A stretch of DNA of 64,000 nucleotides from an uncultured Lachnospiraceae bacterium (GCA_910585545.1 CAJUFN010000008.1:1-64000); one strand, 5' to 3'; numbered from the stretch's first letter, positions 16,263 to 25,781 are shown. Notes: generated by a model not told the origin, from the sequence alone. A program made the numbers and translations.

Positions 16263-16768
16263 TTCTTTTTTGACCTTTTATAAAAATACAACACAATTCT
16301 TTCCAAATACCGTTTGAGCACAATCTGTATCTCTTCCTTTGGATTCATCGGCATTACGAGAATATTATGCATGCCTGTTCGTTTTGCTCCCCACACATCC
16401 GTAAAAAGCTGATCCCCGATAAACGCAGTATTATTCCGTGTTGTTCCCATAAGCTCCATGGCTTTTCTGTAATTCTTTCTGCTTGGCTTATGCGCATCAA
16501 ATACGTATTTGCTTTTCACTTCCTCTGCAAATGGTTTCACGCGCGGTTCCTGATTGTTCGAAATCAAACAAGTATCAAATCCGATTTCACGAAGCCTTTC
16601 AAATAATTTTCGTGAACGGCTATCTGCCGGCGCACCATGGGGCACCAAAGTATTATCAATATCAAAAATCAAACCCCTGTATCCTTGCTCATACATTTTT
16701 TCAAAATGAATGACATATGCCGATACCACATATTCATCCGGATAAAACATCTTAAACATTTTTCTCAT
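16259..16768 (-). CDS. yqeG: YqeG-family HAD-IIIA phosphatase
   Basis: 169 residues. HAD motif I is DIDNTLVPHG (about 37-46), motif II SNNQ (about 75) and motif III FIGDQLFTDVWGAKRTGM with a K upstream. YqeG proteins belong to the GEP4-like group, proposed to dephosphorylate phosphatidylglycerophosphate or related lipids, but bacterial function is not settled. It overlaps aroK by 17 bp and aroD by 4 bp. In Bacillus, yqeG also lies near an aro gene, so the linkage is conserved. Confidence 0.9.
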   Translation of the reverse strand: MRKMFKMFYPDEYVVSAYVIHFEKMYEQGYRGLIFDIDNTLVPHGAPADSRSRKLFERLREIGFDTCLISNNQEPRVKPFAEEVKSKYVFDAHKPSRKNYRKAMELMGTTRNNTAFIGDQLFTDVWGAKRTGMHNILVMPMNPKEEIQIVLKRYLERIVLYFYKRSKKK

Positions 16769-17279
16769 CCATTTCTAATAGTTTTCCTACAATTTCTTCA
16801 CTTATCTGCAGTTTATTTTTATCATCCGTCTCGATTACAACGTCTGCGGCGGCTTCATACTTCGCCTTTCTTTCTTCTAGCAGCTTCGAAATGAAAGAAA
16901 TATTTTTATTATTCTCCAGAAGCGGTCTGTCGTGACTGTTCTTGATGCGTTCATAAATCGTTTCCGGCTTCGCTGTGAGCAATACTACTCTTCCATTCTT
17001 TTTCATCTCGGCTACATTATTATCCCGAAGCGGAGTCCCTCCTCCGCAGGATATTATCACATTGCTTTTTTCCTGCAATTCCACAAGAAGATTGGTTTCC
17101 AGATTACGAAAATATTCTTCTCCATACACTGCAAAAATATCCGAAATACTCATCCTGGCTCTTTCTGCAATAACCTCATCCATCTCCACTGTTTCCATGG
17201 GAAGCATCTTACTAAGGCAATTCGCTATAGCACTTTTCCCGGTTCCCATAAACCCGATGAGTACGATATTAGAATCCAT
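16752..17279 (-). CDS. aroK: Shikimate kinase
   Basis: 175 residues. Walker A GFMGTGKSAIAN (about 8-19), shikimate-binding DEVI and EEYFRNLETNLL, CGGGTPLR (about 78-85) and the lid region NSHDRPLLENN identify AroK. It uses ATP to phosphorylate shikimate. It is the first gene of the aroK-yqeG-aroD unit with overlapping stops and starts. Confidence 0.95.
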   Translation of the reverse strand: MDSNIVLIGFMGTGKSAIANCLSKMLPMETVEMDEVIAERARMSISDIFAVYGEEYFRNLETNLLVELQEKSNVIISCGGGTPLRDNNVAEMKKNGRVVLLTAKPETIYERIKNSHDRPLLENNKNISFISKLLEERKAKYEAAADVVIETDDKNKLQISEEIVGKLLEMDEKNV

Positions 17280-17338
17280 CGTTGTTCATCTCCTCTGTTC
17301 CTTTATTAGTTTAAAGCATTGAATCAATTATAACAGTC

Positions 17339-18001
17339 TTATTTCTGATTTTCAAGCGCCGCTTTTATATCTGCCCGGAATCGCTCCCAAGTATCTTCAG
17401 ATTCTACAAACTGCTTCGGACAAATCTTTCCTGTCACATCATAATGACGAATCACATCTTCCTCGGTAAGTTCAAACTTCTGACAAAGCCATGAAGTAAG
17501 CTGCACCAAGGACTGATAAGTCTCTTTTGTAAAATTACCGCTCTCATCCGGGTGACAATTTTCTATCGATACCGTATCTTTGTTACGCTCATTCGATGCA
17601 TAGGCAACTTCCCATGTAGGCACACACTGCACGATCTCACCCTCAAGTCCGATAATAAAATGACTGCTCGCCTCTGTTTGATGAGAATCTTTCAGTCCTT
17701 GAAAATAATTTCTGTTCTGCATGGCTGTTGCTCCTGGATTTGCCGTGTAATGCACTACGATTCCTTTGATTTTTCCGGTCTCTGTTCCAGGTCTGGAATA
17801 CGGATTCACATCTAAAAGCTGTACATCTATCTCTGGTTTTTCTGCTGTGATCTCTTCATCCGAAAGTTCAAAGTATTCTCTTCCCACAAAACGCTTACCC
17901 ATTCCATTGATGATTAATATAATCAGTATAATGACTAAAATTGCAGTTCCTGTATACATTCTTCGTTTGTATCTTCGTCGTTTGTCTCTTCTTCGTTTCA
18001 T
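17339..18001 (-). CDS. Membrane-anchored N-acetylmuramoyl-L-alanine amidase (Amidase_2)
   Basis: 220 residues. An Arg/Lys-rich cytoplasmic tip (1-15) is followed by one transmembrane helix (about 16-34). The Amidase_2/PGRP fold shows zinc ligands in GIVVHYTANPG and SIENCHPDES, plus ASSHFIIGLEGEIVQCVPTWEVAYAS. It cuts the amide between MurNAc and L-Ala in peptidoglycan. It lies 17 bp downstream of the beta-galactosidase gene, but co-function is not implied. Confidence 0.9.
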   Translation of the reverse strand: MKRRRDKRRRYKRRMYTGTAILVIILIILIINGMGKRFVGREYFELSDEEITAEKPEIDVQLLDVNPYSRPGTETGKIKGIVVHYTANPGATAMQNRNYFQGLKDSHQTEASSHFIIGLEGEIVQCVPTWEVAYASNERNKDTVSIENCHPDESGNFTKETYQSLVQLTSWLCQKFELTEEDVIRHYDVTGKICPKQFVESEDTWERFRADIKAALENQK

Positions 18002-18018
18002 ATCGTAAGTTCTCGCTC

Positions 18019-21000
18019 TTATATCTTCTCTATCGTATATGATACCTGATACGTTTCCTCTGCCGACATTAGATACTGCTCATGCACCGGCGCTCCCCAG
18101 CTGTCGTCACCGCCAACTCCCATCTGCGTTGCATTCAGCCTTATATACGTATATCCATTCCCTTTTAGTTCATGGATATGTTCTGCTTCTTCAATTTCAA
18201 GCGGTCCATATGGCAGCACACAGCTTTCAAAAGGCTTCCCTTTAGCAGCAAAACGAAGACCTTCTCCCTCCGCATCTTTCACTTCCAGCCATCTTGTCTC
18301 CATGTGATTGCCACATTCCTGCGGAACCAGATATGACGCCATATTCTCTTTTACGGTTTCCTCAAAAATACCTATACGAATTCCATGGTTTCGATCTTGG
18401 TATGTCTCCTTTGGACCTCCGCCATAATAGCGGAATCTGTCATATTTTTCTTCCAGCTTCCAGATCATGCCAAAGCAAGGCATCATTCCAGCCCCTTTTA
18501 CACCCTCGTAACAAGCACAGACTTCTATTTTACCGCTCTGATTGATTTCATAGATAATTCTGCTTTTTACTTTTGGACAAACAGGAACCTCATACTCATA
18601 TACGATTCGAAATACTCCTTCTTTCTCCTCCGATGTCACCTTGACACATTTCTGATTTTTCCCGGCTCCCATCCACTGACTGTACAAGTATGGGTAGCCT
18701 GCTCCTCGATCATTGTCCGTACTCGGACGCCAGTAATTAATATATGGAGCACTCACAATATATTCCACGTCATCGTATACAAGAGAGGTCAGTCCTCTTT
18801 TCCCTCTCGAGAACATTGCACGAAAGCCTTCTCCGTAGACGCCAATATTGCCATCTCCTTCTACCACACGATATGGTTGTTTCGGGTCTCTTCGTTTCTC
18901 TTTTTTCCCGCTGACCTTATAAACATATTGTCCAAACGCAATCTCGTAATCTTCCTCTGCCCATTCTTCCGTCTTTCCAAGCAAACAGGAAACCTCATAG
19001 ACATATTCTCCATTTTCCGTAAGCTCCGGATATTCAAGCGGTACATAGTAGTGCTCCATTGCCGGAATATCTACTCTTATATGGTTTTCATAAAGAAGAT
19101 TGCCATCTTTCAAAAGCCGATAACAAAATCTATAATCTTTTGTTCGTTTAAACCTTGCGCGATTCTCAATCCTAACTCCCGCCCGGTCCGGCCAGATTCT
19201 GATATCTGCGTATAATTTTTTTACTTCCTGCACTTTTGGCGAAGCCTTCCTGGATGCATACACAATCCCATTCCCGCAAAATTCATAGTCACTTGGTCTG
19301 TCATTAAAATCTCCGCCATACGCCATCACACAAACGCCTTTTTCATTCTCTGCCATCAGTGCCTGGTCGATATAATCCCATATGAAGCCTCCCTGATATT
19401 TTTCATAGAGGTCTTCCAGTTCCGTATAAAAATGCATTCCACCGCAGGAATTCCCCATTGCATGCATATATTCACAGCTAAGATATGGTTTCTTCGGATC
19501 GTTTTCCAGATACGCTTTGATCTCCTCAGGCTTTGCATACATACGGCTTTCCATATCACTGATAAAATCATATTTCCTGTTATGAAATACGCCTTCATAA
19601 TGCACCAGCCTGCTGCTGTCCTTCTCGTGAAAATAATCGGATACCTTCTTGATATTTTCGCCCGCATAAGATTCGTTTCCGCAAGACCAGAAAAGAATAC
19701 ACGGATGGTTTTTATCCCTCTCATACATAGATTCTGCGCGGTCAAGAACTGCTCCTTCCCAACATATATCATCCCCCGGAAGATGATCTTCAAGTTTGGA
19801 AATGCTCAAACTATCCCATGTTCCATGCGTCTCCAAATTCATCTCATCCATAACATAGATACCGAACTGGTCGCACAATTCATACCATAGGCTATGATTT
19901 GGATAGTGTGAAGTACGCACTGCATTGATATTGTTGCGTTTCATAAAAATAATATCCCAAAGCATATCTTCCTTTGTTACCGCCCTGCCCTTTTGAGCAT
20001 TAAATTCATGCCGGTTGACTCCTTTTATAATGAGACGTTTTCCATTCAGACACATAACGCCATCCAACATTTCAAAACGTCTGAAACCAACCAGCTGAGG
20101 AACAATTTCAACCGCTTTTCCTCTTTCATCTTTCACAAGCACAAAAAACTGATACAAATGTGGTTCCTCTGCACTCCAAGGCATTACTGCCTTGATTTTG
20201 GTCTTAAAAGATGCCACCATAAAATCTTCTGTTTCTTCCATCTTATCCGGGGATATCTCTTCGGAATGTATATGTCTTCCCTGCCTGTCTGTCAAAACAC
20301 ATTCAATGCTCCCGTTCTTGTTCTGTTTCATCTGGCCGCGAAGGCTGATCCTTACGTCCAACGTACCCGTCTTATAATCTTTTAAAAGTCCGGCACGCAC
20401 ATCTATATCATACACATGCGTTTTGGGTATCGCGTACAAAAATACATCTCTGAAAATCCCCGAGAGTCTCCAGAAATCCTGATCTTCCAGCCAACTTGCA
20501 CTGCTGTATTTGTACACCTCCACTGCCAGTTTGTTCTGACCTGATTTCAAAAAAGGAGTAACATCAAATTCTGATGGTGTAAAGCCATCTTCACTGTAGC
20601 CAACAAACTTTCCATTCAGCCATACATAAATTGCTGTTGCCGCTCCTTGAAATGAAAGAAATACCTTTTTCCCTTCCAATTCACGGTCCAGCTGAAAGTA
20701 ACGCATATAACTGCCTACCGGATTATATTCTTTTGGTATTGCCGGTGCTTTTAAACTTTCTTTGCCATCCCATGGATAATGTATGTTTGTATATTGACAT
20801 TGTCCATATCCCTGAAGTTCAATGTGTCCTGGAACTTCTATCTTTGAAAACCCAATAATCCCAAAGTCCTCCCGATAAAATTCTTCCGGCCTGTCTTTTG
20901 GATTTTCGTTATATGCAAAATGCCATATTCCATTCAAAGACTGACTAAGGCTCATCTGGCCATTTGCGGCTTCTTCCACACTTTCATAAAAACTGTGATC

Positions 21001-21078
21001 CGAATGTGCCTTCATGCGATTGACTGCGTATACTTCCGGATTTTCCAGCCAGTCTAAAGATGATCTAAACACTCTCAT
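18019..21078 (-). CDS. Glycoside hydrolase family 2 beta-galactosidase
   Basis: 1019 residues from ATG at 21078, preceded by AAAGGAGAAAAGAGT. A longer in-frame start at 21141 falls inside a terminator hairpin and is unlikely. Domains follow the LacZ order: sugar-binding jelly roll, two Ig-like domains, TIM barrel and C-terminal beta-sandwich (bgal_small_N). The acid/base Glu is in CGNESYAGEN and the nucleophile Glu in LSCEYMHAMGNS. No signal peptide, so it acts on imported beta-galactosides. No sugar transporter or regulator is adjacent, so its inducer cannot be read. Confidence 0.93.
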   Translation of the reverse strand: MRVFRSSLDWLENPEVYAVNRMKAHSDHSFYESVEEAANGQMSLSQSLNGIWHFAYNENPKDRPEEFYREDFGIIGFSKIEVPGHIELQGYGQCQYTNIHYPWDGKESLKAPAIPKEYNPVGSYMRYFQLDRELEGKKVFLSFQGAATAIYVWLNGKFVGYSEDGFTPSEFDVTPFLKSGQNKLAVEVYKYSSASWLEDQDFWRLSGIFRDVFLYAIPKTHVYDIDVRAGLLKDYKTGTLDVRISLRGQMKQNKNGSIECVLTDRQGRHIHSEEISPDKMEETEDFMVASFKTKIKAVMPWSAEEPHLYQFFVLVKDERGKAVEIVPQLVGFRRFEMLDGVMCLNGKRLIIKGVNRHEFNAQKGRAVTKEDMLWDIIFMKRNNINAVRTSHYPNHSLWYELCDQFGIYVMDEMNLETHGTWDSLSISKLEDHLPGDDICWEGAVLDRAESMYERDKNHPCILFWSCGNESYAGENIKKVSDYFHEKDSSRLVHYEGVFHNRKYDFISDMESRMYAKPEEIKAYLENDPKKPYLSCEYMHAMGNSCGGMHFYTELEDLYEKYQGGFIWDYIDQALMAENEKGVCVMAYGGDFNDRPSDYEFCGNGIVYASRKASPKVQEVKKLYADIRIWPDRAGVRIENRARFKRTKDYRFCYRLLKDGNLLYENHIRVDIPAMEHYYVPLEYPELTENGEYVYEVSCLLGKTEEWAEEDYEIAFGQYVYKVSGKKEKRRDPKQPYRVVEGDGNIGVYGEGFRAMFSRGKRGLTSLVYDDVEYIVSAPYINYWRPSTDNDRGAGYPYLYSQWMGAGKNQKCVKVTSEEKEGVFRIVYEYEVPVCPKVKSRIIYEINQSGKIEVCACYEGVKGAGMMPCFGMIWKLEEKYDRFRYYGGGPKETYQDRNHGIRIGIFEETVKENMASYLVPQECGNHMETRWLEVKDAEGEGLRFAAKGKPFESCVLPYGPLEIEEAEHIHELKGNGYTYIRLNATQMGVGGDDSWGAPVHEQYLMSAEETYQVSYTIEKI

Positions 21079-21114
21079 ACTCTTTTCTCCTTTGTTTTTT
21101 CTCCTTCTCTCTAT

Positions 21115-21156
21115 CATAAAAGAAACGGCGTTCTCATGCAAGGAGCAACGCCGTTT
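21115..21156 (-). terminator. Terminator of guaB / hairpin in the lacZ-like leader
   Basis: AAACGGCGTT (21123-21132) and AACGCCGTTT (21147-21156) are perfect inverted arms. On the minus strand they are followed by CTTTTAT; on the plus strand by TTTTTT. It lies 70 bp past guaB, but also downstream of a TGTTATAAT-type -10 (21167-21172) that may start the GH2 mRNA. Confidence 0.65.
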
Positions 21157-21226
21157 TTTATCAAAAATTATAACAAATTTATATCAGTTTGGCTATAACA
21201 GCTTGGATTAGCTGCTACCCAAACAC

Positions 21227-22681
21227 TTATTCATCAACACTATAATTTGGTGCTTCTTTTGTAATATGGATATCATGCGGATGGCTTTCTTTCAAGGATG
21301 CCGCTGAAATCTTAACAAATTTTCCATTCTGTTTCAACTCTTCAATCGTAGGAGTTCCGCAATATCCCATACCGGAACGAAGTCCTCCCATTAACTGAAA
21401 TACCGTATCTTCCACAGTACCTTTATATGCCACGCGTCCTTCGACGCCTTCCGGCACTAATTTCTTTGCATCCGCCTGGAAATAACGATCCTTACTTCCA
21501 TTCTCCATAGCAGAAATAGAACCCATACCACGGTATACTTTATATTTTCTTCCCTGATATAACTCAAATGTTCCCGGGCTTTCGTCGCATCCCGCAAAGA
21601 TACTTCCCATCATACATACATTAGCACCTGCTGCGATCGCCTTTGTCATATCACCGGAATACTTAATTCCACCATCTGCAATGATTGGAATATTGTATTC
21701 CTTTGCCACTTCATAGCAATCCATAACCGCGGAAACCTGCGGAACTCCAATACCTGCCACAACTCGGGTAGTACAGATAGAACCAGGACCGATACCAACC
21801 TTTACAGCATCTACTCCAGCTTCGATCAGTGCTCTTGTCGCATCTCCGGTTGCAACATTACCGGCAATTACCGGCAGATCCGGATATTTTTCTTTTACCA
21901 TTCGGACTGTTCTGATAACATTTGCAGAATGACCGTGTGCAGAGTCCATTACTACAACATCCACGTGTGCTTTTACCAACGCGTCGACTCTTTCCAGACA
22001 GTTTGCTGTAATACCTACGGCTGCACCGCAAAGAAGGCGGCCCTGAGCGTCTTTTGCAGATAACGGATATTTAATCTGTTTCTCTATATCTTTGATTGTA
22101 ATAAGGCCTTTCAAGTTAAAATCTTTATCTACGATCGGAAGCTTTTCTTTTCTCGCCTTTGCAAGAATCCTCTTCGCATCTTCTAATGTGATACCTTCCA
22201 AAGCTGTGATCAGACCTTCTGAGGTCATCGATTCTTTGATCTTTTTCGTAAAATCTTCTTCGAATTTCAAATCACGGTTCGTTATGATACCAACTAATTT
22301 TCTTCCCTCAGTAATCGGAACCCCTGAAATTCTGTATTTGCCCATCAATTCATTGGCATCTGCAAGCGTATGCTCCGGTGACAAATAAAACGGATCCGTA
22401 ATAACACCATTCTCAGAACGTTTTACCTTATCTACTTCTTCTGCCTGTGCTTCGATTGACATATTTTTATGGATAATACCAATGCCCCCCTGGCGCGCCA
22501 TCGCAATCGCCATACGGTGTTCCGTTACCGTATCCATTCCCGCACTCATCATCGGAATGTTCAAACGGATCGTTTTTGTTAAATTCGTTGATAAATCTAC
22601 TTGGTTTGGAATCACCTCTGAATATGCCGGTACTAAAAGTACGTCGTCAAATGTAATGCCTTCTCCAATAATTGTCCCCAT
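21227..22681 (-). CDS. guaB: IMP dehydrogenase
   Basis: 484 residues. It oxidises IMP to XMP with NAD+, the committed step to GMP. The N-terminal FDDVLLVPAYSEV, two CBS domains (about 95-205), the catalytic loop GPGSICTTRVV with active Cys, and the flap region GMGSISAMENGSKDRY are all present. A GGAGGATG-type SD precedes the start. It has its own promoter (22739-22767), and no purine riboswitch fold is apparent in the short leader. Confidence 0.97.
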   Translation of the reverse strand: MGTIIGEGITFDDVLLVPAYSEVIPNQVDLSTNLTKTIRLNIPMMSAGMDTVTEHRMAIAMARQGGIGIIHKNMSIEAQAEEVDKVKRSENGVITDPFYLSPEHTLADANELMGKYRISGVPITEGRKLVGIITNRDLKFEEDFTKKIKESMTSEGLITALEGITLEDAKRILAKARKEKLPIVDKDFNLKGLITIKDIEKQIKYPLSAKDAQGRLLCGAAVGITANCLERVDALVKAHVDVVVMDSAHGHSANVIRTVRMVKEKYPDLPVIAGNVATGDATRALIEAGVDAVKVGIGPGSICTTRVVAGIGVPQVSAVMDCYEVAKEYNIPIIADGGIKYSGDMTKAIAAGANVCMMGSIFAGCDESPGTFELYQGRKYKVYRGMGSISAMENGSKDRYFQADAKKLVPEGVEGRVAYKGTVEDTVFQLMGGLRSGMGYCGTPTIEELKQNGKFVKISAASLKESHPHDIHITKEAPNYSVDE

Positions 22682-22738
22682 GATACATCCTCCTTCTTCG
22701 CTTCCAATTCTTTTGTTGTTCTCTAAGTATTAAATGAT

Positions 22739-22767
22739 ATGGTACAAAAAACTTAGCGCTCTGTCAA
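22739..22767 (-). promoter_or_regulatory. Promoter of guaB
   Basis: On the minus strand TTGACA (22762-22767), 17-bp spacer, TACCAT (22739-22744). It sits immediately after the stop of the upstream gene. Confidence 0.75.
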
Positions 22768-22769
22768 TA

Positions 22770-23258
22770 CTAAAAATTCACTTTTCTTGGCGCAAGCATT
22801 CTTATCCCATCCAAAATCGTCTGATTTGGCTCAAATATGATCTTCGTTTTCACTCCATCTTTTACGAATACTGCCTCAAATTTTCTATTCTTATCTGTCA
22901 TAGAACTATAATCAAATGTCTTTATGTTCTGGTATGCATGTAAGACTTCCGAGCCCTGCGGTGCCATTACTTCCAAATCGCTTATCTTTGCCGAAAATCC
23001 CTTCTTTCTTTTTGTCTTTGCCATAATCTTGTCAATATCAAGTTCACCGTTCACATACAAATACTCAAATTCCAAATCTGTCCTCAGATTTGCAAAGTAG
23101 GTCAGTACTGCAAGAATGACAGGCACAAACAACAATATGGGCATTGCCAGCACCAGCACAACCGATAATACAGTTAATATTCCCAGTATGACCACAACGA
23201 ATTTCTCACTCATCGGCGTCTTTCTTTTGACAAGCTGCTCCGTATAAAAATCATTCAT
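22770..23258 (-). CDS. DUF6106-like membrane protein
   Basis: 162 residues from ATG at 23258, set by CGGAGGATAATT; the longer frame upstream has no SD. An N-terminal MNDFYTEQLVKRKTP is followed by two adjacent transmembrane helices (about 20-60). A cytoplasmic domain follows with YVNGELDIDKIMAKTKRK and FEPNQTILDGIRMLAPRK. This pattern is seen in uncharacterised Firmicute proteins (DUF6106, assigned from memory). It lies between the groEL terminator and the guaB promoter. Function unknown. Confidence 0.75.
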   Translation of the reverse strand: MNDFYTEQLVKRKTPMSEKFVVVILGILTVLSVVLVLAMPILLFVPVILAVLTYFANLRTDLEFEYLYVNGELDIDKIMAKTKRKKGFSAKISDLEVMAPQGSEVLHAYQNIKTFDYSSMTDKNRKFEAVFVKDGVKTKIIFEPNQTILDGIRMLAPRKVNF

Positions 23259-23358
23259 AATTATCCTCCGGTTATTTTTACTATCTCTTATTCTAACATA
23301 GTTCCGCAATATTTCATATGTTATTTTTTCTAATAAAGTCAGATTAATATTTCTAATC

Positions 23359-23389
23359 AAAAACGCCAGGACATACTGCCCTGACGTTT
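23359..23389 (-). terminator. Terminator of groESL
   Basis: On the minus strand AAACGTCAGG pairs with CCTGGCGTTT, followed by TTTTT. It lies 16 bp past groEL. Confidence 0.88.
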
Positions 23390-23405
23390 TATGATCTATA
23401 AGACT

Positions 23406-25028
23406 TTACATCATACCCATTCCCGGTGCCCCTGCAGGCATAGCCGGTACGTCTTCTTTAATATTTGCCACTACGGACTCTGTTGTAAGAAGTGTAGAAG
23501 CAACGCTTGTTGCATTCTGTAATGCGCTTCTTGTTACTTTTGCAGGATCAAGAATTCCTGCTTTTACCATATCTACATAATTTTCTGTATAAGCGTCAAA
23601 TCCCATACCAGGTTCAAGCTCGCTTACTTTATTGATAATCACGGATCCTTCCAGGCCTGCATTTGCTGCGATATGATATAATGGTGCTTCTAAGGCTTTT
23701 AAGATTACCTTTGCGCCTGTTTTCTCATCTCCCTCCATCGTATCTACCAATGAAGTGATCTCTTTCACCGCATGAATGTAAGCAGAACCGCCTCCGGCAA
23801 TAATTCCCTCTTCTACGGCTGCTCTTGTAGCTGCAAGCGCATCTTCCATACGAAGTTTTGCTTCCTTCATCTCAGTCTCTGTGGCTGCACCTACACGGAT
23901 AACTGCAACACCGCCTGCAAGTTTCGCAAGTCTTTCCTGTAATTTTTCTCTATCAAACTCAGATGTTGTCTCCTGAATCTGCTTTTTGATCTGAGATACA
24001 CGTGCTGTAATCTCTTCCTTGCTTCCGCATCCATCTACAATGACTGTATTCTCTTTCTGCACTTTTACGGATTTCGCACGTCCTAACATATCTAAAGTAG
24101 TTTCCTTAAGATCAAGTCCTAACTCTTCGGAAATTACCTGACCACCAGTAAGAATTGCAATATCCTTAAGCATCTCTTTTCTTCTGTCACCATAACCTGG
24201 CGCTTTTACTGCAACTACATTAAATGTTCCGCGAAGCTTATTGACGATCAATGTCGTAAGTGCTTCTCCTTCTACATCTTCTGCAATAATAAGTAATCTT
24301 GCACCCGACTGTACGATCTGTTCCAAAATAGGAAGAATCTCCTGGATATTGGCAATTTTCTTATCCGTGATAAGAATATATGGGTCTTCCAATGTAGCTT
24401 CCATCTTATCCATATCCGTTGCCATATATGCAGATACATATCCTCTGTCAAACTGCATACCTTCTACCAAATCAAGTTCCGTTTTCATCGTCTTAGATTC
24501 TTCGATGGTAATCACGCCGTCATTAGAAACCTTCTCCATCGCATCTGCTACCATCTCGCCAACTTCATCATCGCCTGCTGAAATAGCTGCTACTCTTGCG
24601 ATCTGTTCTTTTCCAGTCACCTTGCTGCTCATTCTTGCAATCGCTTCCACGGCTGCATCTGTAGCTTTTTTCATACCTTTTCTAAGAACGATCGGATTCG
24701 CTCCTGCTGCAAGATTCTTCATACCTTCATGAACCATTGCCTGTGCAAGCACAGTTGCCGTTGTCGTTCCATCACCTGCAACATCATTTGTCTTTGCTGC
24801 TACTTCTCGGATAAGCTGTGCTCCCATATTTTCAAATGCATCTTCGAGTTCAATCTCTTTTGCTATTGTCACACCGTCATTTGTAATAAGCGGCGCACCA
24901 AATGATTTATCAAGTACAACATTTCTTCCCTTTGGGCCAAGGGTCACTCTTACGGTATCTGCAAGCTGATTTACACCTGCTTCCAAGGCGCTTCTCGCCT
25001 CTGCTCCAAACTTAATCTCTTTTGCCAT
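23406..25028 (-). CDS. groL: Chaperonin GroEL (Hsp60)
   Basis: 540 residues, full length. The ATP-binding NDVAGDGTTTATVLAQAM, the LGPKGRNVVLDKSFGAPLITNDG opening segment, and the GMGMM tail identify it. It forms a 14-mer folding chamber capped by GroES. It lies 31 bp downstream of groES and is controlled from the CIRCE-bearing promoter. Confidence 0.98.
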   Translation of the reverse strand: MAKEIKFGAEARSALEAGVNQLADTVRVTLGPKGRNVVLDKSFGAPLITNDGVTIAKEIELEDAFENMGAQLIREVAAKTNDVAGDGTTTATVLAQAMVHEGMKNLAAGANPIVLRKGMKKATDAAVEAIARMSSKVTGKEQIARVAAISAGDDEVGEMVADAMEKVSNDGVITIEESKTMKTELDLVEGMQFDRGYVSAYMATDMDKMEATLEDPYILITDKKIANIQEILPILEQIVQSGARLLIIAEDVEGEALTTLIVNKLRGTFNVVAVKAPGYGDRRKEMLKDIAILTGGQVISEELGLDLKETTLDMLGRAKSVKVQKENTVIVDGCGSKEEITARVSQIKKQIQETTSEFDREKLQERLAKLAGGVAVIRVGAATETEMKEAKLRMEDALAATRAAVEEGIIAGGGSAYIHAVKEITSLVDTMEGDEKTGAKVILKALEAPLYHIAANAGLEGSVIINKVSELEPGMGFDAYTENYVDMVKAGILDPAKVTRSALQNATSVASTLLTTESVVANIKEDVPAMPAGAPGMGMM

Positions 25029-25059
25029 GTCTATCTACCTCCAACTTCGAATATCTTAA

Positions 25060-25344
25060 TTATTCCACAATCGCTAAAATGTCACTTTGTCTTACGATAA
25101 TATACTCTTCTTTCTCAAGCTCCACTTCTGTTCCTGCATATTTGGAATAGATTACCTGATTGCCAACAGCTACATTCATGGTCACTTCTTTTCCATCAAC
25201 CATTCCACCTGGTCCTACGGCAACGACCTCTGCCTGCTGCGGTTTTTCTTTGGATTGTCCCGGAAGTACAATTCCTGATTTGGTTGTTTCTTCCGCTTCT
25301 AATTGTTTTAATACAACTCTGTCACCTAAAGGTACTAATTTCAT
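25060..25344 (-). CDS. groS: Co-chaperonin GroES (Hsp10)
   Basis: 94 residues from MKLVPLGDRVVLK at 25344, behind GAGGAGGATTGAAC; the upstream in-frame ATG lacks an SD and lies nearer the operator. The mobile-loop region EEETTKSGIVLPGQSKEKP and C-terminal EEYIIVRQSDILAIVE are typical. It is first gene of groESL. Confidence 0.97.
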   Translation of the reverse strand: MKLVPLGDRVVLKQLEAEETTKSGIVLPGQSKEKPQQAEVVAVGPGGMVDGKEVTMNVAVGNQVIYSKYAGTEVELEKEEYIIVRQSDILAIVE

Positions 25345-25367
25345 GTTCAATCCTCCTCTATCACTTG

Positions 25368-25394
25368 TTAGCACTCTAGCAAAACGAGTGCTAT
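25368..25394 (-). promoter_or_regulatory. CIRCE operator (HrcA binding site)
   Basis: TTAGCACTC (25368-25376), nine bases, GAGTGCTAT (25386-25394). This matches the CIRCE consensus with one change at the last base. It lies between the -10 and the groES SD, the classical place for HrcA repression relieved by heat. Confidence 0.96.
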
Positions 25395-25410
25395 TTCGAA
25401 TCTAGAATAT

Positions 25411-25439
25411 AAAATAGCACTCTTGGTATAAAATGTCAA
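25411..25439 (-). promoter_or_regulatory. Promoter of groESL
   Basis: On the minus strand TTGACA (25434-25439), 17-bp spacer, TATTTT (25411-25416). The spacer contains GAGTGCTAT, a second CIRCE half-site. Confidence 0.8.
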
Positions 25440-25465
25440 CCCATTTTCTTTTAGTTTATATTCCT

Positions 25466-25765
25466 TTAAGAAATTCTGCCATAAAATCCATTCTTCACAC
25501 GAAAACGCAGCATACTGCCTTGACTGCAGTTATACCGTTCTTCTACGATTCCTTCACAAGAAGTATCTTCCACTGCAAAAATATCACAGGAATATACTGC
25601 ATCCAGAGAAATCCTTGTAAGTTCTTCATCCTCTAATATCATATATATGTTTTGATTTTCTTCATCATACTTATAAATGGTACATTGATAGCAAGTATGA
25701 TCTGTCATCCCATTCGCAAGGATATTTTTCTTCATATGAAGAGAAACTTGGCTGCCTTCATACAT
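25466..25765 (-). CDS. Small conserved-type hypothetical protein
   Basis: 99 residues, start fixed by AAGGAGGTAATCTAAG. It is beta-rich and Cys-containing, with TDHTCYQCTIYKYDEE, YMILEDEELTRISLDAVYSCDI and VEERYNCSQGSMLRFRVKNGFYGRI. No signal peptide. It sits between codY and groES and could be read only through the codY terminator, whose T-run adjoins its SD, or from an unseen promoter. The layout (short beta-strands, a final RVKNGFYGRI) is reminiscent of PilZ-like small domains, but this is not a firm assignment. Confidence 0.7.
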   Translation of the reverse strand: MYEGSQVSLHMKKNILANGMTDHTCYQCTIYKYDEENQNIYMILEDEELTRISLDAVYSCDIFAVEDTSCEGIVEERYNCSQGSMLRFRVKNGFYGRIS

Positions 25766-25781
25766 CTTAGATTACCTCCTT

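Noticed and set aside
18385..19215. 276-codon plus-strand frame
   Set aside because: Antisense to the beta-galactosidase; no SD and no protein-like pattern.
22682..22770. Purine riboswitch before guaB
   Set aside because: The leader from the promoter is about 50 bases, too short for the aptamer plus expression platform.
24241..24732. 163-codon plus-strand frame
   Set aside because: Antisense shadow of groEL codons, Ser/Ile-rich.
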